A stretch of 64,000 nt of DNA from an uncultured Cryomorphaceae bacterium (GCA_937120475.1 CAKZJV010000007.1:434001-498000), one strand, 5' to 3'; shown: positions 26,850 through 36,920, numbered from the stretch's first letter. The notes: a model not told the origin generated them from the sequence alone. Numbers and translations: made by a program.

Positions 26850-29369
26850 ATGGCCGAAGGAGAAAGAATAATTCCTATTAACATAGAGGAGGAAATGAAA
26901 TCCTCCTACATCGACTACTCCATGTCGGTGATCGTTTCAAGGGCATTACCGGATGTGAGGGATGGTATGAAGCCGGTGCACCGCAGGGTGCTCTACGGAA
27001 TGTATGAACTGGGCGTACTATCCAACCGATCGTATAAAAAATCTGCACGTATTGTGGGGGAGGTACTGGGTAAGTTTCACCCACACGGTGACTCTTCGGT
27101 ATATGACACCATGGTACGTATGGCCCAACCCTGGAGTTTGCGGTATATGATGGTGGATGGCCAGGGTAACTTTGGTTCGGTGGATGGTGACCCGCCTGCA
27201 GCCATGCGTTATACCGAGGCACGTTTGCAAAAGATATCCGAAGAAATGCTTTCCGATATCGATAAGGAAACGGTTGATTTTCAACTTAATTTTGACGACT
27301 CCTTACAAGAACCTACCGTTCTTCCCACCCGTATTCCCAACCTGATGGTGAACGGGGCCAGTGGTATTGCCGTAGGTATGGCTACTAACATGCCGCCTCA
27401 CAACCTGTCTGAGTCTATTGATGCCATAACGGCTTATATCGACAACCGGGAGATTACCGTACAGGAATTGATGGAGCAGCATATTAAAGCCCCTGATTTT
27501 CCTACCGGAGGTACCATTTATGGTTACGAAGGTGTTAAAGAAGCTTTCGAAACGGGTAGAGGCCGCATTGTATTGCGGGGAAAAGCCATTATTGAGGAGG
27601 TGAAAGGACGCGAGTGCATCATTGTTTCGGAGATACCTTACCAGGTCAATAAAGCCGATATGATCAAGAAAACGGCCGACCTGATCAACGATAAAAAGAT
27701 TGAGGGCATATCCGATATTAAGGATGAATCCGACCGTAAGGGTATGCGTATTGTGTATTACCTGAAAAGGGATGCTGTGCCTAATGTTGTATTAAACAAA
27801 CTATACAAGTACACGGCTCTACAATCCTCATTTTCAGTAAACAACATTGCCCTAGTAAAGGGCAGGCCTGAGCAACTTAACCTCAAGGATATGATCGTTC
27901 ACTTTGTGGACCATCGCCATGATGTTGTAGTGCGTAGAACCCAATACGAACTTCGTAAGGCAGAGGAGCGTGCCCACGTATTGGAAGGCCTTTTGGTGGC
28001 TCTCGACCACCTGGATGAGATCATTGCGTTGATACGCGGCTCGCAAACTCCCGAAGAGGCCCGTACAGGTCTTATGGAGAATTATGACCTCTCCGAAATA
28101 CAAGCACGTGCCATACTCGACCTGCGTTTACAGAAGCTTACCGGCCTGGAGCGTGACAAGATTAAGGAAGAGTACAATGAATTGATGGAAAAGATCGCTT
28201 TTTACAAGCGAATCCTGAATGAGGAAGATCTCCGGATGAGCATCATCAAAGAAGAGTTGGTGGAGATCAAGGAAAAATACGGAGATGAGCGCAGAACCAA
28301 TATTGAATATGCCGGGGGCGATGTAAGTATTGAAGACATGATACCGGATGAGGAAGTGGTGATTACCATTTCCCACGCAGGTTACATCAAGCGCACTCCC
28401 TTAAGTGAATATAAAAAGCAAAATCGTGGCGGTGTTGGTCACCGCGGTGTACAAACCCGCGATGAGGACTTTGTAGAGTACATTTTTGTGGCCACTAACC
28501 ACAATTATATGCTGTTTTTCACCGAGTGGGGCCGTTGCTACTGGCTACGGGTATTTGAAATTCCGGAAGGAACCAAGGCCAGCAAAGGACGTGCTATCCA
28601 AAACCTGATCAATATTCCCCTGGAGGATAAGGTAAAGGCCTTCATCAATACCAAAGACCTTAAGGATGAGGATTACGTAAACGACCATTACATTATGATG
28701 GTTACCAAAAAGGGAGTGATCAAGAAAACCTCGCTGGAGGCTTATTCCCGTCCTCGTGTAAACGGAATTAATGCTATTACTGTTCGCGAAGGTGACACGC
28801 TTTTGGAGGCTAAGCTTACTACCGGTAAAGACGAAATACTAATGGCCAAGCGTAGCGGTAAGGCTATTCGCTTTAACGAGGAGAACGTTCGTTCCATGGG
28901 GCGTAATGCCAGTGGAGTAAGAGGTGTTACCCTTGAAAATGACCAGGATGAAGTAATAGGTATGGTTACTATTCCCGATCCGGAAGATGAAAGCGTAAGC
29001 ATACTGGTAGTTTCAGAAAAAGGTTATGGTAAACGCACCCTCTTGGAGGATTACCGCATTACCAACCGGGGAGGTAAGGGAGTGAAAACCCTTTCGGTAA
29101 CCGAAAAAACCGGAAGTCTTGTGGCCATAAAAGCCCTGAGTGATGATGATGATCTTATGGTGATCAACAAGAGCGGGGTTATGATCCGTACCGGTATGGA
29201 CGACATTCGGGTAATGGGCCGTGCCACGCAGGGAGTACGCATCATTAATCTCAAGAATGGTGACGCAATCGCCTCCGTAGCCAAGGTTCCCGCTGCGGAT
29301 GAAGAAGCGATTGAAGGAGAAAACTTCGAAAACGGTGAAACTAATGATGCTGCTGCGACCGAAGAATAG
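26850..29369 (+). CDS. gyrA: DNA gyrase subunit A
   Basis: This 839-residue topoisomerase II subunit breaks and rejoins DNA while GyrB hydrolyses ATP. Residues 1-~490 form the breakage-reunion domain, with the catalytic Tyr in AMRYTEARL (~115-123). The quinolone-determining region reads [21 protein letters not shown], with Ser at the E. coli S83 position and Asp at the D87 position, i.e. wild-type susceptibility residues. The C-terminal pinwheel (~510-810) contains a GyrA-box-like [10 protein letters not shown]. An acidic tail ends the protein. Monocistronic with a strong terminator. Confidence 0.97.
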   Translation: MAEGERIIPINIEEEMKSSYIDYSMSVIVSRALPDVRDGMKPVHRRVLYGMYELGVLSNRSYKKSARIVGEVLGKFHPHGDSSVYDTMVRMAQPWSLRYMMVDGQGNFGSVDGDPPAAMRYTEARLQKISEEMLSDIDKETVDFQLNFDDSLQEPTVLPTRIPNLMVNGASGIAVGMATNMPPHNLSESIDAITAYIDNREITVQELMEQHIKAPDFPTGGTIYGYEGVKEAFETGRGRIVLRGKAIIEEVKGRECIIVSEIPYQVNKADMIKKTADLINDKKIEGISDIKDESDRKGMRIVYYLKRDAVPNVVLNKLYKYTALQSSFSVNNIALVKGRPEQLNLKDMIVHFVDHRHDVVVRRTQYELRKAEERAHVLEGLLVALDHLDEIIALIRGSQTPEEARTGLMENYDLSEIQARAILDLRLQKLTGLERDKIKEEYNELMEKIAFYKRILNEEDLRMSIIKEELVEIKEKYGDERRTNIEYAGGDVSIEDMIPDEEVVITISHAGYIKRTPLSEYKKQNRGGVGHRGVQTRDEDFVEYIFVATNHNYMLFFTEWGRCYWLRVFEIPEGTKASKGRAIQNLINIPLEDKVKAFINTKDLKDEDYVNDHYIMMVTKKGVIKKTSLEAYSRPRVNGINAITVREGDTLLEAKLTTGKDEILMAKRSGKAIRFNEENVRSMGRNASGVRGVTLENDQDEVIGMVTIPDPEDESVSILVVSEKGYGKRTLLEDYRITNRGGKGVKTLSVTEKTGSLVAIKALSDDDDLMVINKSGVMIRTGMDDIRVMGRATQGVRIINLKNGDAIASVAKVPAADEEAIEGENFENGETNDAAATEE

Positions 29370-29408
29370 TGGCACCAGAAACAAGGTTGTTACTAATTAA
29401 TACAAATG

Positions 29409-29448
29409 CAAAGCCCTGGACGTGTTAGGATTCCAGGGCTTTTTTTTG
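29409..29448 (+). terminator. gyrA terminator
   Basis: AAGCCCTGGA/TCCAGGGCTT is a 10-bp stem with an 11-nt loop, followed by T7. Confidence 0.92.
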
Positions 29449-29450
29449 AA

Positions 29451-29606
29451 ATAAAAACGTTTAACACCCAACCATTTTCACGAAAAAGACGTGATTGATA
29501 GTGATTGCGTTTTAGCCTTATGATGAGCTTTCACTTTAACCTTAAACCTTAGCAAAAATATCCGCTTACCCTGCCTTAACCTGCAAAACGAAATGCGGAT
29601 TACACC
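29451..29606 (+). ncRNA. Possible orphan small RNA between two terminators
   Basis: No gene lies here, yet a second plus-orientation terminator follows at 29607. The stretch contains an ATCCGC/GCGGAT pairing (about 29559-29597) that could form a hairpin and a 10-codon ORF (29520-29552) that may be chance. No exact -7 element was found. Identity with a known RNA (for example 6S) cannot be judged by eye. Confidence 0.35.
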
Positions 29607-29638
29607 AGCGGCAGTACTTTGTACTGGCCGCTTTTTTT
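29607..29638 (+). terminator. Terminator without an upstream gene
   Basis: AGCGGC-AGTAC/GTACT-G-GCCGCT has one bulged base and a TTT loop, followed by T7. On minus there is no T-run, so it terminates plus-strand transcripts. Confidence 0.8.
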
Positions 29639-29703
29639 AATAGGAACCTTACTGAACAATTTTCAACTTCCTGATTTTATATCTTTCAATGATGTAAAAT
29701 CCA

Positions 29704-30684
29704 ATGCGCGTCAATTTTAAAAGCATATGGCGGGTCTTAAGGGATACGGCTAAAGGCTGGATAAGCTCTGACCCATTTCGGGAAAGTGCCGTTATTTCCT
29801 ACTATGCCATTTTTTCCATTCCCGGCCTGCTGATTATCGTTATCTGGACGGCCGGTATTTTTTTCGGGCAGGAAGCCGTTCGTGGAGAAATAAGCGCCCA
29901 GGTAGGAGATATGATGGGTGCTACTGCCGCCAAGGGAGTAGAGTCTATGATTAAAAGTGCGGCCCTTGACCATTCTAACTTCATTATGAAACTGATCGGT
30001 ATAGGTACCCTCATTTTTGGAGCCACCACCTTGTTTTTTCAATTGCAAAAATCACTCAATAATATTTGGGATGTAGAGCCTGCCCCCAACAATAACCTCA
30101 AGAAGTTTATTTATGACCGGGCCTATTCCCTGGGCCTGATATTGGTAATAGCCTTTCTGTTGCTCATTACCCTGGTACTGTCCGCCATCATCTCGTGGAT
30201 ATCAAACTGGATAGAGAATAATTTTGGCGAATATCTTCTTTATCTTGTACAAGTGGTAAATTTTGTAATAGCTCTGGGCATTGTTACCTGCTTGTTTGCC
30301 GTAATGTTTAAGGTTTTACCCGATGTAGAAATAGGATGGCGTTCGGTTTGGGTAGGAGCCCTGGTAACGGCACTTTTGTTCAGCATCGGAAAAACCCTGC
30401 TGGGCCTTTATTTTGGTGTGGCCGACCCCACCTCAGGTTTTGGAGCAGCCGGAACCATAATACTGGTGATCATGTGGGTGAATTACACTTGCCTGATTCT
30501 CTTTTTCGGAGCGGAGTTTACCCAGGTATTTGCCCGCAAATACCGCCACCGTATTGAACCCTCCAAACATGCCAAGTGGAGTGCCAATTACATTTTACAT
30601 CAACAACAGCTTGAAGAGGCCGCAGAAGAAGAAAAAAAAGAGCAGGCGGAAAGACAGACGGTGAAGCATAAGCCCACAAAGTAA
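29704..30684 (+). CDS. YihY/BrkB-family inner-membrane protein
   Basis: This 326-residue protein has about six membrane helices. Family motifs include AVISYYAIFSIPGLLIIV (~27-44), a segment with LFFQLQKSLNNIWDVEP (~111-127), and FGAAGTIILVIMWVNYTCLILFFGAEFTQVFAR (in parts, ~248-280). The C-terminus is a soluble, charged Lys/Glu-rich tail. Members were once annotated as RNase BN or virulence factor BrkB; the true role is unresolved, possibly transport or lipid-related. It starts 65 bp after the orphan terminator and is followed by pirin after 17 bp. Confidence 0.88.
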   Translation: MRVNFKSIWRVLRDTAKGWISSDPFRESAVISYYAIFSIPGLLIIVIWTAGIFFGQEAVRGEISAQVGDMMGATAAKGVESMIKSAALDHSNFIMKLIGIGTLIFGATTLFFQLQKSLNNIWDVEPAPNNNLKKFIYDRAYSLGLILVIAFLLLITLVLSAIISWISNWIENNFGEYLLYLVQVVNFVIALGIVTCLFAVMFKVLPDVEIGWRSVWVGALVTALLFSIGKTLLGLYFGVADPTSGFGAAGTIILVIMWVNYTCLILFFGAEFTQVFARKYRHRIEPSKHAKWSANYILHQQQLEEAAEEEKKEQAERQTVKHKPTK

Positions 30685-30701
30685 ATCTAAAAGACAGCAA
30701 T

Positions 30702-31577
30702 ATGTCCAACATTGGATTAATTATAGAAGAACGCAGCCGTGATATCGGTGATTTTTTAGTAGGACGCCTGCTCCCGTTTCGTAAAAAAAGAATGGTAGGC
30801 CCCTTTATCTATCTCGATCACATGGGACCTAAAGAGCTGGGTCCCGGAGAGCGGGTTGATATTGGCCCGCATCCGCATATCGGGCTTTCCACGCTTACCT
30901 ATTTATTAAGTGGTACCATTGTTCACCGCGACAGCCTGGGGAGCGAGCAAAATATTACCCCTGGAGCTGTAAACTGGATGACGGCCGGAAACGGAATAGT
31001 GCATTCCGAACGGTCGCCTGAAAAACTCGATGATGAAACCCAGCTCATGCATGGCCTACAAATATGGGTGGCCCTACCCAAGGCTGATGAAGATACTGAA
31101 CCCTCTTTTCATCATATTACCAGCAATGAGCTTCCCCAATGGCAAGAGGAGGGGGTGAGCTATAAACTGGTGGCCGGTGAGGCCTACGGCAGGCAGTCGC
31201 CTGTTCCGGTTTACTCCGATCTTTTTTTGGTGGAACTTAAAAATCAGCAAAGAGCTTCAATACAGCCCGGGGATTATGTGAAGGGTGAATTGGCACTATA
31301 CGTTTTGGAGGGCTCGGTAAACGCCTGTGGCGAAACCATTGAAAAAGGCCATTTACTGGTAGCCAAACAAGGTAGCGACTGTATTTTTGAATTACAGCCC
31401 GATTCACATTGTATTATGCTGGGGGGCGAACCCTTTGAGGAAGAACGTCATATCTATTGGAACTTTGTTTCCAGCAGCAAGGAAAAAATTGAGGCGGCCA
31501 AGGAAAAATGGAAAAAGCGGGAATTCAAGGAAATACCCAATGATGAAGGTTATATACCCTTACCGGGTAACCAATGA
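30702..31577 (+). CDS. Pirin-family protein
   Basis: This 291-residue bicupin has the pirin N-terminal metal-binding motif: IGPHPHIGLSTLTYLLSGTI region (H-x-H at ~58-60), with a further metal-ligand His in HSERSP (~105) and Glu nearby. The C-terminal cupin (~165-270) is degenerate. Pirins can be quercetinase-like dioxygenases or redox-sensing regulators; the role here cannot be assigned. It is probably co-transcribed with the BrkB gene (17-bp gap). Confidence 0.9.
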   Translation: MSNIGLIIEERSRDIGDFLVGRLLPFRKKRMVGPFIYLDHMGPKELGPGERVDIGPHPHIGLSTLTYLLSGTIVHRDSLGSEQNITPGAVNWMTAGNGIVHSERSPEKLDDETQLMHGLQIWVALPKADEDTEPSFHHITSNELPQWQEEGVSYKLVAGEAYGRQSPVPVYSDLFLVELKNQQRASIQPGDYVKGELALYVLEGSVNACGETIEKGHLLVAKQGSDCIFELQPDSHCIMLGGEPFEEERHIYWNFVSSSKEKIEAAKEKWKKREFKEIPNDEGYIPLPGNQ

Positions 31578-31593
31578 AATATGGTTAACGGCC

Positions 31594-31956
31594 CTACTTT
31601 TTCTGTGCACTCCAATTGATTTGCTGACCTAAAATCACATACGTTCCGTTACCCGTGCCCTGTTGGTTTAAGTTGCCCGTAATGGTACCTGCCTGAAATC
31701 CGGAAACCTCGATAGTGCCGCTAAGTTCTCCATTTTCGTTAACCGCTCCTTCCAGTTGATTTTCAGTACCGTCCAGGTCAAGGGTGTAGCTATAGTTACC
31801 ATTAGTATTAACATTCATGCTTATGGTAGTATCCACGGCCGGTATATTGACTAACCACTCGCCTTGGTAATACTTTTCAATGTTGCTATCCTCGTCTTTT
31901 TTACAGGATACTAAAAGAAGGGCTGAAATCAGGGTAAGGAAAAAGGTGTGCTTCAT
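31594..31956 (-). CDS. Small lipoprotein
   Basis: A 120-residue lipoprotein. The start MKHTFFLTLIS (ATG complementary to 31954-31956) gives a signal peptide with lipobox LLVSC at ~16-20; an upstream ATG adds 12 residues without a signal pattern and was rejected. The mature part has beta-strands with Thr/Gly repeats (GTITGNLNQQGTGNGTYV), reminiscent of lipocalin-like or DUF4923-type small domains, but I cannot name a family. It is last of three minus-strand genes, 41 bp after the membrane protein gene. Confidence 0.7.
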   Translation of the reverse strand: MKHTFFLTLISALLLVSCKKDEDSNIEKYYQGEWLVNIPAVDTTISMNVNTNGNYSYTLDLDGTENQLEGAVNENGELSGTIEVSGFQAGTITGNLNQQGTGNGTYVILGQQINWSAQKK

Positions 31957-31996
31957 AAGACCGGTTTTAGTTGGTTGGCAAATAAAAAACAATAAA

Positions 31997-32620
31997 TCAC
32001 CACTCTGGCAGCCACCTAAAATAAAAAAAGTAACCCATTATAAAACCAGATAAGCCGGTTAAAAAGTAAAACCCCATCTTCTTCCAGCCAAGGGTTTTGA
32101 GCAGTAATCCTACGATTACCAATGAAATACTATGAACCAGTATTGTCATAATTATTTCGTTCAAATGAAGGTATCCGGCAATTACCGTTTCATCGGTGCT
32201 CAAGCTATACCGTCCAAATAACAAGCCTACAAAAGCATTGGCCGTAATCCTCAGGTGAAATAGAGAAAGTGCTACCGCCAGAACTTCCCGGTAAACTCCC
32301 AGGGTTTTATTGGTTAATAGCCACAAACCTGTAAGGCTAACTATTAGAGTACCTAAAGGTCCGGCCAGGGTAATAAGGAAGTCGGATAAACAGACCATTT
32401 CCCCTAAAATACTCTGGCAATATTTATTCAGAATTTGGCAGTGTTGATAATCTATGGAGCTGTGATGAAGTTGGGCATCGCAGCCCAATGCAAAGGCAGA
32501 AACAAGGTGAAAAAGTTCGTGAATCAATGTTCCCAGGGGAACTAAAATGGCAAACAGTATGGTGCTAAAAACAATGATGGGGAAAAGCTTAGTTTTCAAA
32601 CCATTACTTTTCCCCATCAT
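31997..32620 (-). CDS. Membrane protein with HExxH motif (M50-like)
   Basis: This 207-residue protein has about five hydrophobic segments. HELFH (~residues 34-38), in a helix after the first membrane segment, matches the zinc-binding HExxH of site-2-type metalloproteases. No convincing DG or LDG third ligand is seen, and the C-terminal membrane helices end in WLPEW. Its position 10 bp after a lipoprotein gene suggests an operon. Possible roles are intramembrane proteolysis or a catalytically inert relative. I am unsure of the family. Confidence 0.65.
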   Translation of the reverse strand: MMGKSNGLKTKLFPIIVFSTILFAILVPLGTLIHELFHLVSAFALGCDAQLHHSSIDYQHCQILNKYCQSILGEMVCLSDFLITLAGPLGTLIVSLTGLWLLTNKTLGVYREVLAVALSLFHLRITANAFVGLLFGRYSLSTDETVIAGYLHLNEIIMTILVHSISLVIVGLLLKTLGWKKMGFYFLTGLSGFIMGYFFYFRWLPEW

Positions 32621-32630
32621 TCAGTTTTTT

Positions 32631-33209
32631 TTAATCTTCAATGGTAAGGATTACTTCCGCCCGTGTCATGTCCAGAAAAACATCCAAATCATCATCAATA
32701 GCATTCAGGATATTGTGAAAACTATCACCGGATGGCGTATAAGAACGGTACAGGTCAATAATACTGTTGGCTAAGTCAAAATAGGACTGAGTGATTACAA
32801 TATCACCGTCTTGACCGTTGTAAAGTACATCAGCAACTTCAAAGGTGGCCACTGCAAAATCATAACAATCGTTAAAGTGATTAATCCACATATCAAAATT
32901 GTTGCTATTCTCACTAATCGTATAATAGTAATCAATGTACTGTTGTCCCAGGGTATAATGCTCCATAAAGTAATCTCTGAAAACATAGGCATCGTCAGAA
33001 GGTAATAGAGTTACTTCAAGGTTCTCAGACTCTATGTATTCATTTCCAGTTCTGGTATCACAGTCAGGTTTTAACTGAGGGTCATCAGGTTCAACGGGTC
33101 CTTTTTTCTCAATTTGAGCAACAGGTTGAGTTTCTTTTTGGCAAGAAACAACAAGGCCATAAGTCAAGGTACATGACGCTATTAACGCCATAAAAAAACG
33201 TGTTTTCAT
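32631..33209 (-). CDS. Predicted lipoprotein, unknown function
   Basis: A 192-residue protein with a signal peptide and lipobox (VVSC, ~20-23). A Pro/Glu/Lys-rich linker with a CDTRTG turn follows, then an acidic, aromatic, mostly helical domain (EHYTLGQQYIDYYY, DLANSIIDLYRSY). No known domain is recognised. It is the first gene of the three-gene minus-strand unit with the HExxH membrane protein and a second lipoprotein. Confidence 0.65.
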   Translation of the reverse strand: MKTRFFMALIASCTLTYGLVVSCQKETQPVAQIEKKGPVEPDDPQLKPDCDTRTGNEYIESENLEVTLLPSDDAYVFRDYFMEHYTLGQQYIDYYYTISENSNNFDMWINHFNDCYDFAVATFEVADVLYNGQDGDIVITQSYFDLANSIIDLYRSYTPSGDSFHNILNAIDDDLDVFLDMTRAEVILTIED

Positions 33210-33358
33210 AAATTAGAGTTTAAATGTTCGCATCGAATATAGCGTATAATTTAATTCAAAATCACCGTCACTTTGTCATTTGCTTCCCTGCGGCACAGCC
33301 TTTGACTCTTGCCAATGCAGAAAAACAAAATTCACTTTAAACTCTAAAGCATACTGCC

Positions 33359-35260
33359 ATGTCAACCGGAAAAATTAATGTAACTGCGGATAATATTTTT
33401 CCCATCATTAAAAAGTTTCTCTATTCCGATCATGAGATTTTCCTGCGCGAACTTATTTCGAATGCCACCGATGCTTCGCTAAAACTTAAAACCCTGGCCC
33501 GCCTGGGTGAAACCAAGTCGGAGTTGGGCGACCTTAAGATTGAAGTGAAGATTGACAAGGAGAACAAAACCCTTACCGTAAGTGATCGCGGCATCGGTAT
33601 GACCACTGAGGAGGTGGAAAAATACATCAACCAGGTAGCCTTTTCCGGTGCTGAAGAATTTGTGCAACAATACCAGGACAAAACCGAAGGAGCGGCTATC
33701 ATCGGCCATTTCGGGTTGGGATTTTATTCTTCCTTTATGGTAGCCAGTAAAGTAGAGATCATTTCCTTATCGCATAAAGAAGGGGCAAAAACCGCTCATT
33801 GGGTGTGTGAAGGAAATCCTGAATTCAGCCTGGAAGAAACCGATGAACGCCAGGAGCGCGGTACCGACATTATACTGCACATCAATGACGACTCTTCCGA
33901 GTTTTTAGAAGATTACAAAATAAGGGAGTTGCTCAATAAATACTGTAAGTTCCTGCCCGTTCCCATTAAGTTTGGTACTAAAGAGATTACCGAAAAAACC
34001 GAAGGTGAAGGCGATGACAAAAAAGAAATAAAGAAAACGGTTGACGATATCATCAACAACCCTGAGCCAGCCTGGACCAAGGCACCTGCTGAACTCAAAG
34101 ATGAAGACTACAAAGCTTTTTACCGCGAGCTGTACCCGATGACCTTCGAGGATCCTCTTTTTCACATTCACCTGAATGTAGACTATCCTTTCAACCTCAC
34201 GGGAGTTTTATTCTTCCCTCGAATTAAGCCCAACATGGAGCTGCAACGTAATAAAATACAGCTCTATCAAAATCAGGTTTTTGTAACCGATAATCTGGAA
34301 GGTATAGTCCCTGACTTCCTTACACTGCTGCACGGGGTTATCGATTCCAAGGATATACCGCTTAACGTGTCACGTTCCTACCTGCAGAGTGATGCCAGCG
34401 TAAAAAAGATCAGTGGGCACATCAGTAAAAAGGTTTCTGATAAACTGGAGGAACTGTTCAAAGCCGATCGTGAGGATTTCCAGAAAAAGTGGGAGGACAT
34501 AAAGGTGATTATTGAATACGGTATGCTCAGCGAGGCCAAGTTTTACGACCGTGCGCAAAAATTTGCCCTCTATAAAAATGTGAAGGGAGAGTACCATACC
34601 CTGGAAGAATACAAGGAGAAGATCAAGGAACTGCAAACCGATAAAGACGGAAACGTAGTTGCACTGTACGCTGCCAATAAGGAAGCACAGCACAGCTTTA
34701 TCAAGCGGGCTGAAGCTAAGGGTTATGATGTTTTGCTATTGGATAGCCCCATTGTAAGCCACCTTATTCAAAAGCTGGAAAGCGAGAATGAGAACTTTAA
34801 AATGGCGCGGGTGGACTCCGATTCTATCGACAAACTGATCCAAAAAGAAGAGGAAATACCCTCTAAGCTCACCCCCGAGCAAATTGAAAGTCTCAAACCT
34901 ATTATTGAGGGCGCGGTGGAAGAATCCAAATTTACCGTGCAGATGGAAAACCTCGATTCATCGGAAAACCCGTTTACCATTACAGTGCCCGAATTTATGC
35001 GCAGGATGAAGGAAATGAGTATGACCGGTGGGGGCATGATGGGCATGGGTAACCTCCCCGAAATGTACAACCTCATCGTGAATACGAATCACGACCTGGC
35101 CGCTTATATTCTGGAGGAAAGTGATGAGGAGAAAAGAAATGAACTCATCAACGAGGCTAAGGATCTGGCCATGCTTTCACAGAATTTATTGCACGGAGAA
35201 GCGCTTACCAATTTTGTGGAACGCAGCTTCCATAAAATGAAAGAAGAGAAGCTAGCCTGA
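33359..35260 (+). CDS. htpG: Chaperone HtpG (bacterial Hsp90)
   Basis: A 633-residue ATP-dependent chaperone dimer. The N-terminal GHKL ATPase has FLRELISNATDAS (Asn ligand), SDRGIGM and GHFGLGFYSSFMVA. The middle domain has the conserved Arg loop (NVSRSYLQSD, ~336-345), and a C-terminal dimerisation domain follows. The charged linker is short, as in bacterial forms. Slightly longer than E. coli HtpG (624). Monocistronic; terminator follows. No -7 element matches perfectly upstream. Confidence 0.97.
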   Translation: MSTGKINVTADNIFPIIKKFLYSDHEIFLRELISNATDASLKLKTLARLGETKSELGDLKIEVKIDKENKTLTVSDRGIGMTTEEVEKYINQVAFSGAEEFVQQYQDKTEGAAIIGHFGLGFYSSFMVASKVEIISLSHKEGAKTAHWVCEGNPEFSLEETDERQERGTDIILHINDDSSEFLEDYKIRELLNKYCKFLPVPIKFGTKEITEKTEGEGDDKKEIKKTVDDIINNPEPAWTKAPAELKDEDYKAFYRELYPMTFEDPLFHIHLNVDYPFNLTGVLFFPRIKPNMELQRNKIQLYQNQVFVTDNLEGIVPDFLTLLHGVIDSKDIPLNVSRSYLQSDASVKKISGHISKKVSDKLEELFKADREDFQKKWEDIKVIIEYGMLSEAKFYDRAQKFALYKNVKGEYHTLEEYKEKIKELQTDKDGNVVALYAANKEAQHSFIKRAEAKGYDVLLLDSPIVSHLIQKLESENENFKMARVDSDSIDKLIQKEEEIPSKLTPEQIESLKPIIEGAVEESKFTVQMENLDSSENPFTITVPEFMRRMKEMSMTGGGMMGMGNLPEMYNLIVNTNHDLAAYILEESDEEKRNELINEAKDLAMLSQNLLHGEALTNFVERSFHKMKEEKLA

Positions 35261-35283
35261 AAAAGAAATCGATAAGATTACTT

Positions 35284-35312
35284 GAAACCTCCCCGTCCGG
35301 GAGGTTTTTTTG
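35284..35312 (+). terminator. htpG terminator
   Basis: AAACCTCCC/GGGAGGTTT stem with a short CGTCC-type loop and T7. Confidence 0.88.
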
Positions 35313-35376
35313 TTAATAATCTGATTTTCAAACTTAAAAATCTCTAATTTTAGTCTTCAACTTAAAACTAAAAAAC

Positions 35377-36093
35377 ATGAAAAAACAATTGGCCATAGTA
35401 ACGGCCCTGAGCTTTTTAAGTATGGGCTTTAGTACGCTTTTAGCAAAGGGGCTGGAGCGCGAAAAGCGGGAGCTAGGTGCTTTCAAAGAAATAGAGGTAG
35501 GCAGTACTTTTACTGTAGAGATTAATAAAGGTAACACCTACACGGTGGAGCTGGAAAGTGATAGCGAAGATCTTGAAAAGGTAATTACCACCGTTAAAAA
35601 CGGGGAACTCATCATTAAAATGTCGGGTAACGACTGGTGGAGCCAATCCAAAAAGAGATCGAATATCAAACTATACATCACCACTCCTGAATTAGTGGGT
35701 TTAGAGGCATCAGGCAATACACAGGTTAAAGTTTTAGACGTATTTCAAGTGGCCGATTTTGACCTGGATCTTTCCGGGGCCAGCCAGGTTTCCATTGAAT
35801 TGGAATGCAGCGGAACCCTGGAAATTGAAAGTAGTGGAGCAACTACCCTTAACCTCAAGGGAAAAGCCGGCTCCGGGGATGTGGAAGCTTCCGGTGCTTC
35901 CAATATAAAAGCTGACGATTTCAATTTTATCAATCTGGACCTGGATTTGAGCGGTGCTTCAATGGCTTCGGTAGGGGTGAGCGATACCTTGAATGTGGAG
36001 GCTTCCGGAGCCGCTACGGTTAAGTACTCAGGTAACCCAAAATCTATAGATATTAACAGCAGTGGTGCCTCCAAAGTGAGTAAAAGATCTTAA
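35377..36093 (+). CDS. Head-GIN (DUF2807) exported protein
   Basis: This 238-residue protein has a signal peptide (~1-24, FSTLLAKG). The body is a repeated beta-solenoid with recurrent SGAS or SGAT turns (LDLSGASQVSIEL, SSGATTLNLKG, SSGASKVSK), the hallmark of head-GIN domains. It is probably a surface or periplasmic protein of unknown role. The paralogous lipoprotein follows after 122 bp, with its own terminator between, so they are separate units. Confidence 0.88.
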   Translation: MKKQLAIVTALSFLSMGFSTLLAKGLEREKRELGAFKEIEVGSTFTVEINKGNTYTVELESDSEDLEKVITTVKNGELIIKMSGNDWWSQSKKRSNIKLYITTPELVGLEASGNTQVKVLDVFQVADFDLDLSGASQVSIELECSGTLEIESSGATTLNLKGKAGSGDVEASGASNIKADDFNFINLDLDLSGASMASVGVSDTLNVEASGAATVKYSGNPKSIDINSSGASKVSKRS

Positions 36094-36122
36094 TAATCTG
36101 CTTTTGACGAATTGCCAATAGT

Positions 36123-36155
36123 TAAACCCTCCCTGAACGGAGGGTTTACTTTTTG
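36123..36155 (+). terminator. Terminator between the two head-GIN genes
   Basis: TAAACCCTCC/GGAGGGTTTA stem, then a T-rich tail. Confidence 0.82.
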
Positions 36156-36215
36156 GTTAAATCCTTTTAAATACTGCCTGAATCCTTACTTTTAAGCCTT
36201 CAACCATTATATGTT

Positions 36216-36920
36216 ATGAAAAGACTTATTGCCTTCTTAGTTCTGGCTGTGGCCCTTAACTCCTGCGAAATGGGGGTAGTGGGTAACGGCAATGTTCAAA
36301 CCCAAAAGCGATCGGTAGAAACCTTTAACCGGGTAGAGCTCAGTGGGATGTTTGAGGTATATATCCGCCAGGGAGAAACCCCCGCACTTACTCTTAAAAC
36401 CGATGAAAACCTATTGGAACTCATTGAAACAGAGGTGAGAAGTGAAGAGCTGGAAATCAGGTCCACTAAATCGATTCGCAAAGCCAAGGAACTCGCAGTA
36501 TATATCACCGTGCGCGAGTTGGAAAGCATTGAAATATCGGGAGCTGCCTCTATTATAACCGAGGGAGAGTTGCGAAGTGCAAAACTGGAACTGCAATGCT
36601 CAGGAGCTTGTGAAGCCAATATGGATTTAAAGTGTGACGAACTGAATATTGACGTGAGTGGGGCGGCCGAGCTGAACCTGCAAGGCATTGCTGAACAACT
36701 GGATATTCGGTCATCCGGGGCTTGTGAGATCAACGCCTTCGAATTGAAAACTTTGAAAACCAAAGTAAACATCAGCGGAGCCGGTGAAGTGGATGTTTAC
36801 GTTTCGGAAGACCTGAGAGTTGACGCCAGTGGAGCCGCTGAGGTGCGCTATAAGGGCACTCCCCGCAATATTAGCCAGGAAGCCAGCGGAGCATCATCGG
36901 TAAAACCCTACACCCGTTAA
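36216..36920 (+). CDS. Head-GIN (DUF2807) lipoprotein
   Basis: A 234-residue paralogue of the previous protein. The lipobox (ALNSC, ~13-17) predicts lipid anchoring. The solenoid repeats read ISGAASII, CSGACEANM, VSGAAELNL, SSGACEINA, ISGAGEVDVY and DASGAAEVRY. The Ala/Cys pattern in the turns differs from the paralogue, which has mostly SGAS. It runs 2 bp into the phosphohexomutase gene, so the two are likely co-transcribed, but no functional link is evident. Confidence 0.88.
   Translation: MKRLIAFLVLAVALNSCEMGVVGNGNVQTQKRSVETFNRVELSGMFEVYIRQGETPALTLKTDENLLELIETEVRSEELEIRSTKSIRKAKELAVYITVRELESIEISGAASIITEGELRSAKLELQCSGACEANMDLKCDELNIDVSGAAELNLQGIAEQLDIRSSGACEINAFELKTLKTKVNISGAGEVDVYVSEDLRVDASGAAEVRYKGTPRNISQEASGASSVKPYTR

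Noticed and set aside
27035-27110. Quinolone-resistance changes in gyrA
   Set aside because: The region has Ser and Asp at the usual positions, i.e. the susceptible form.
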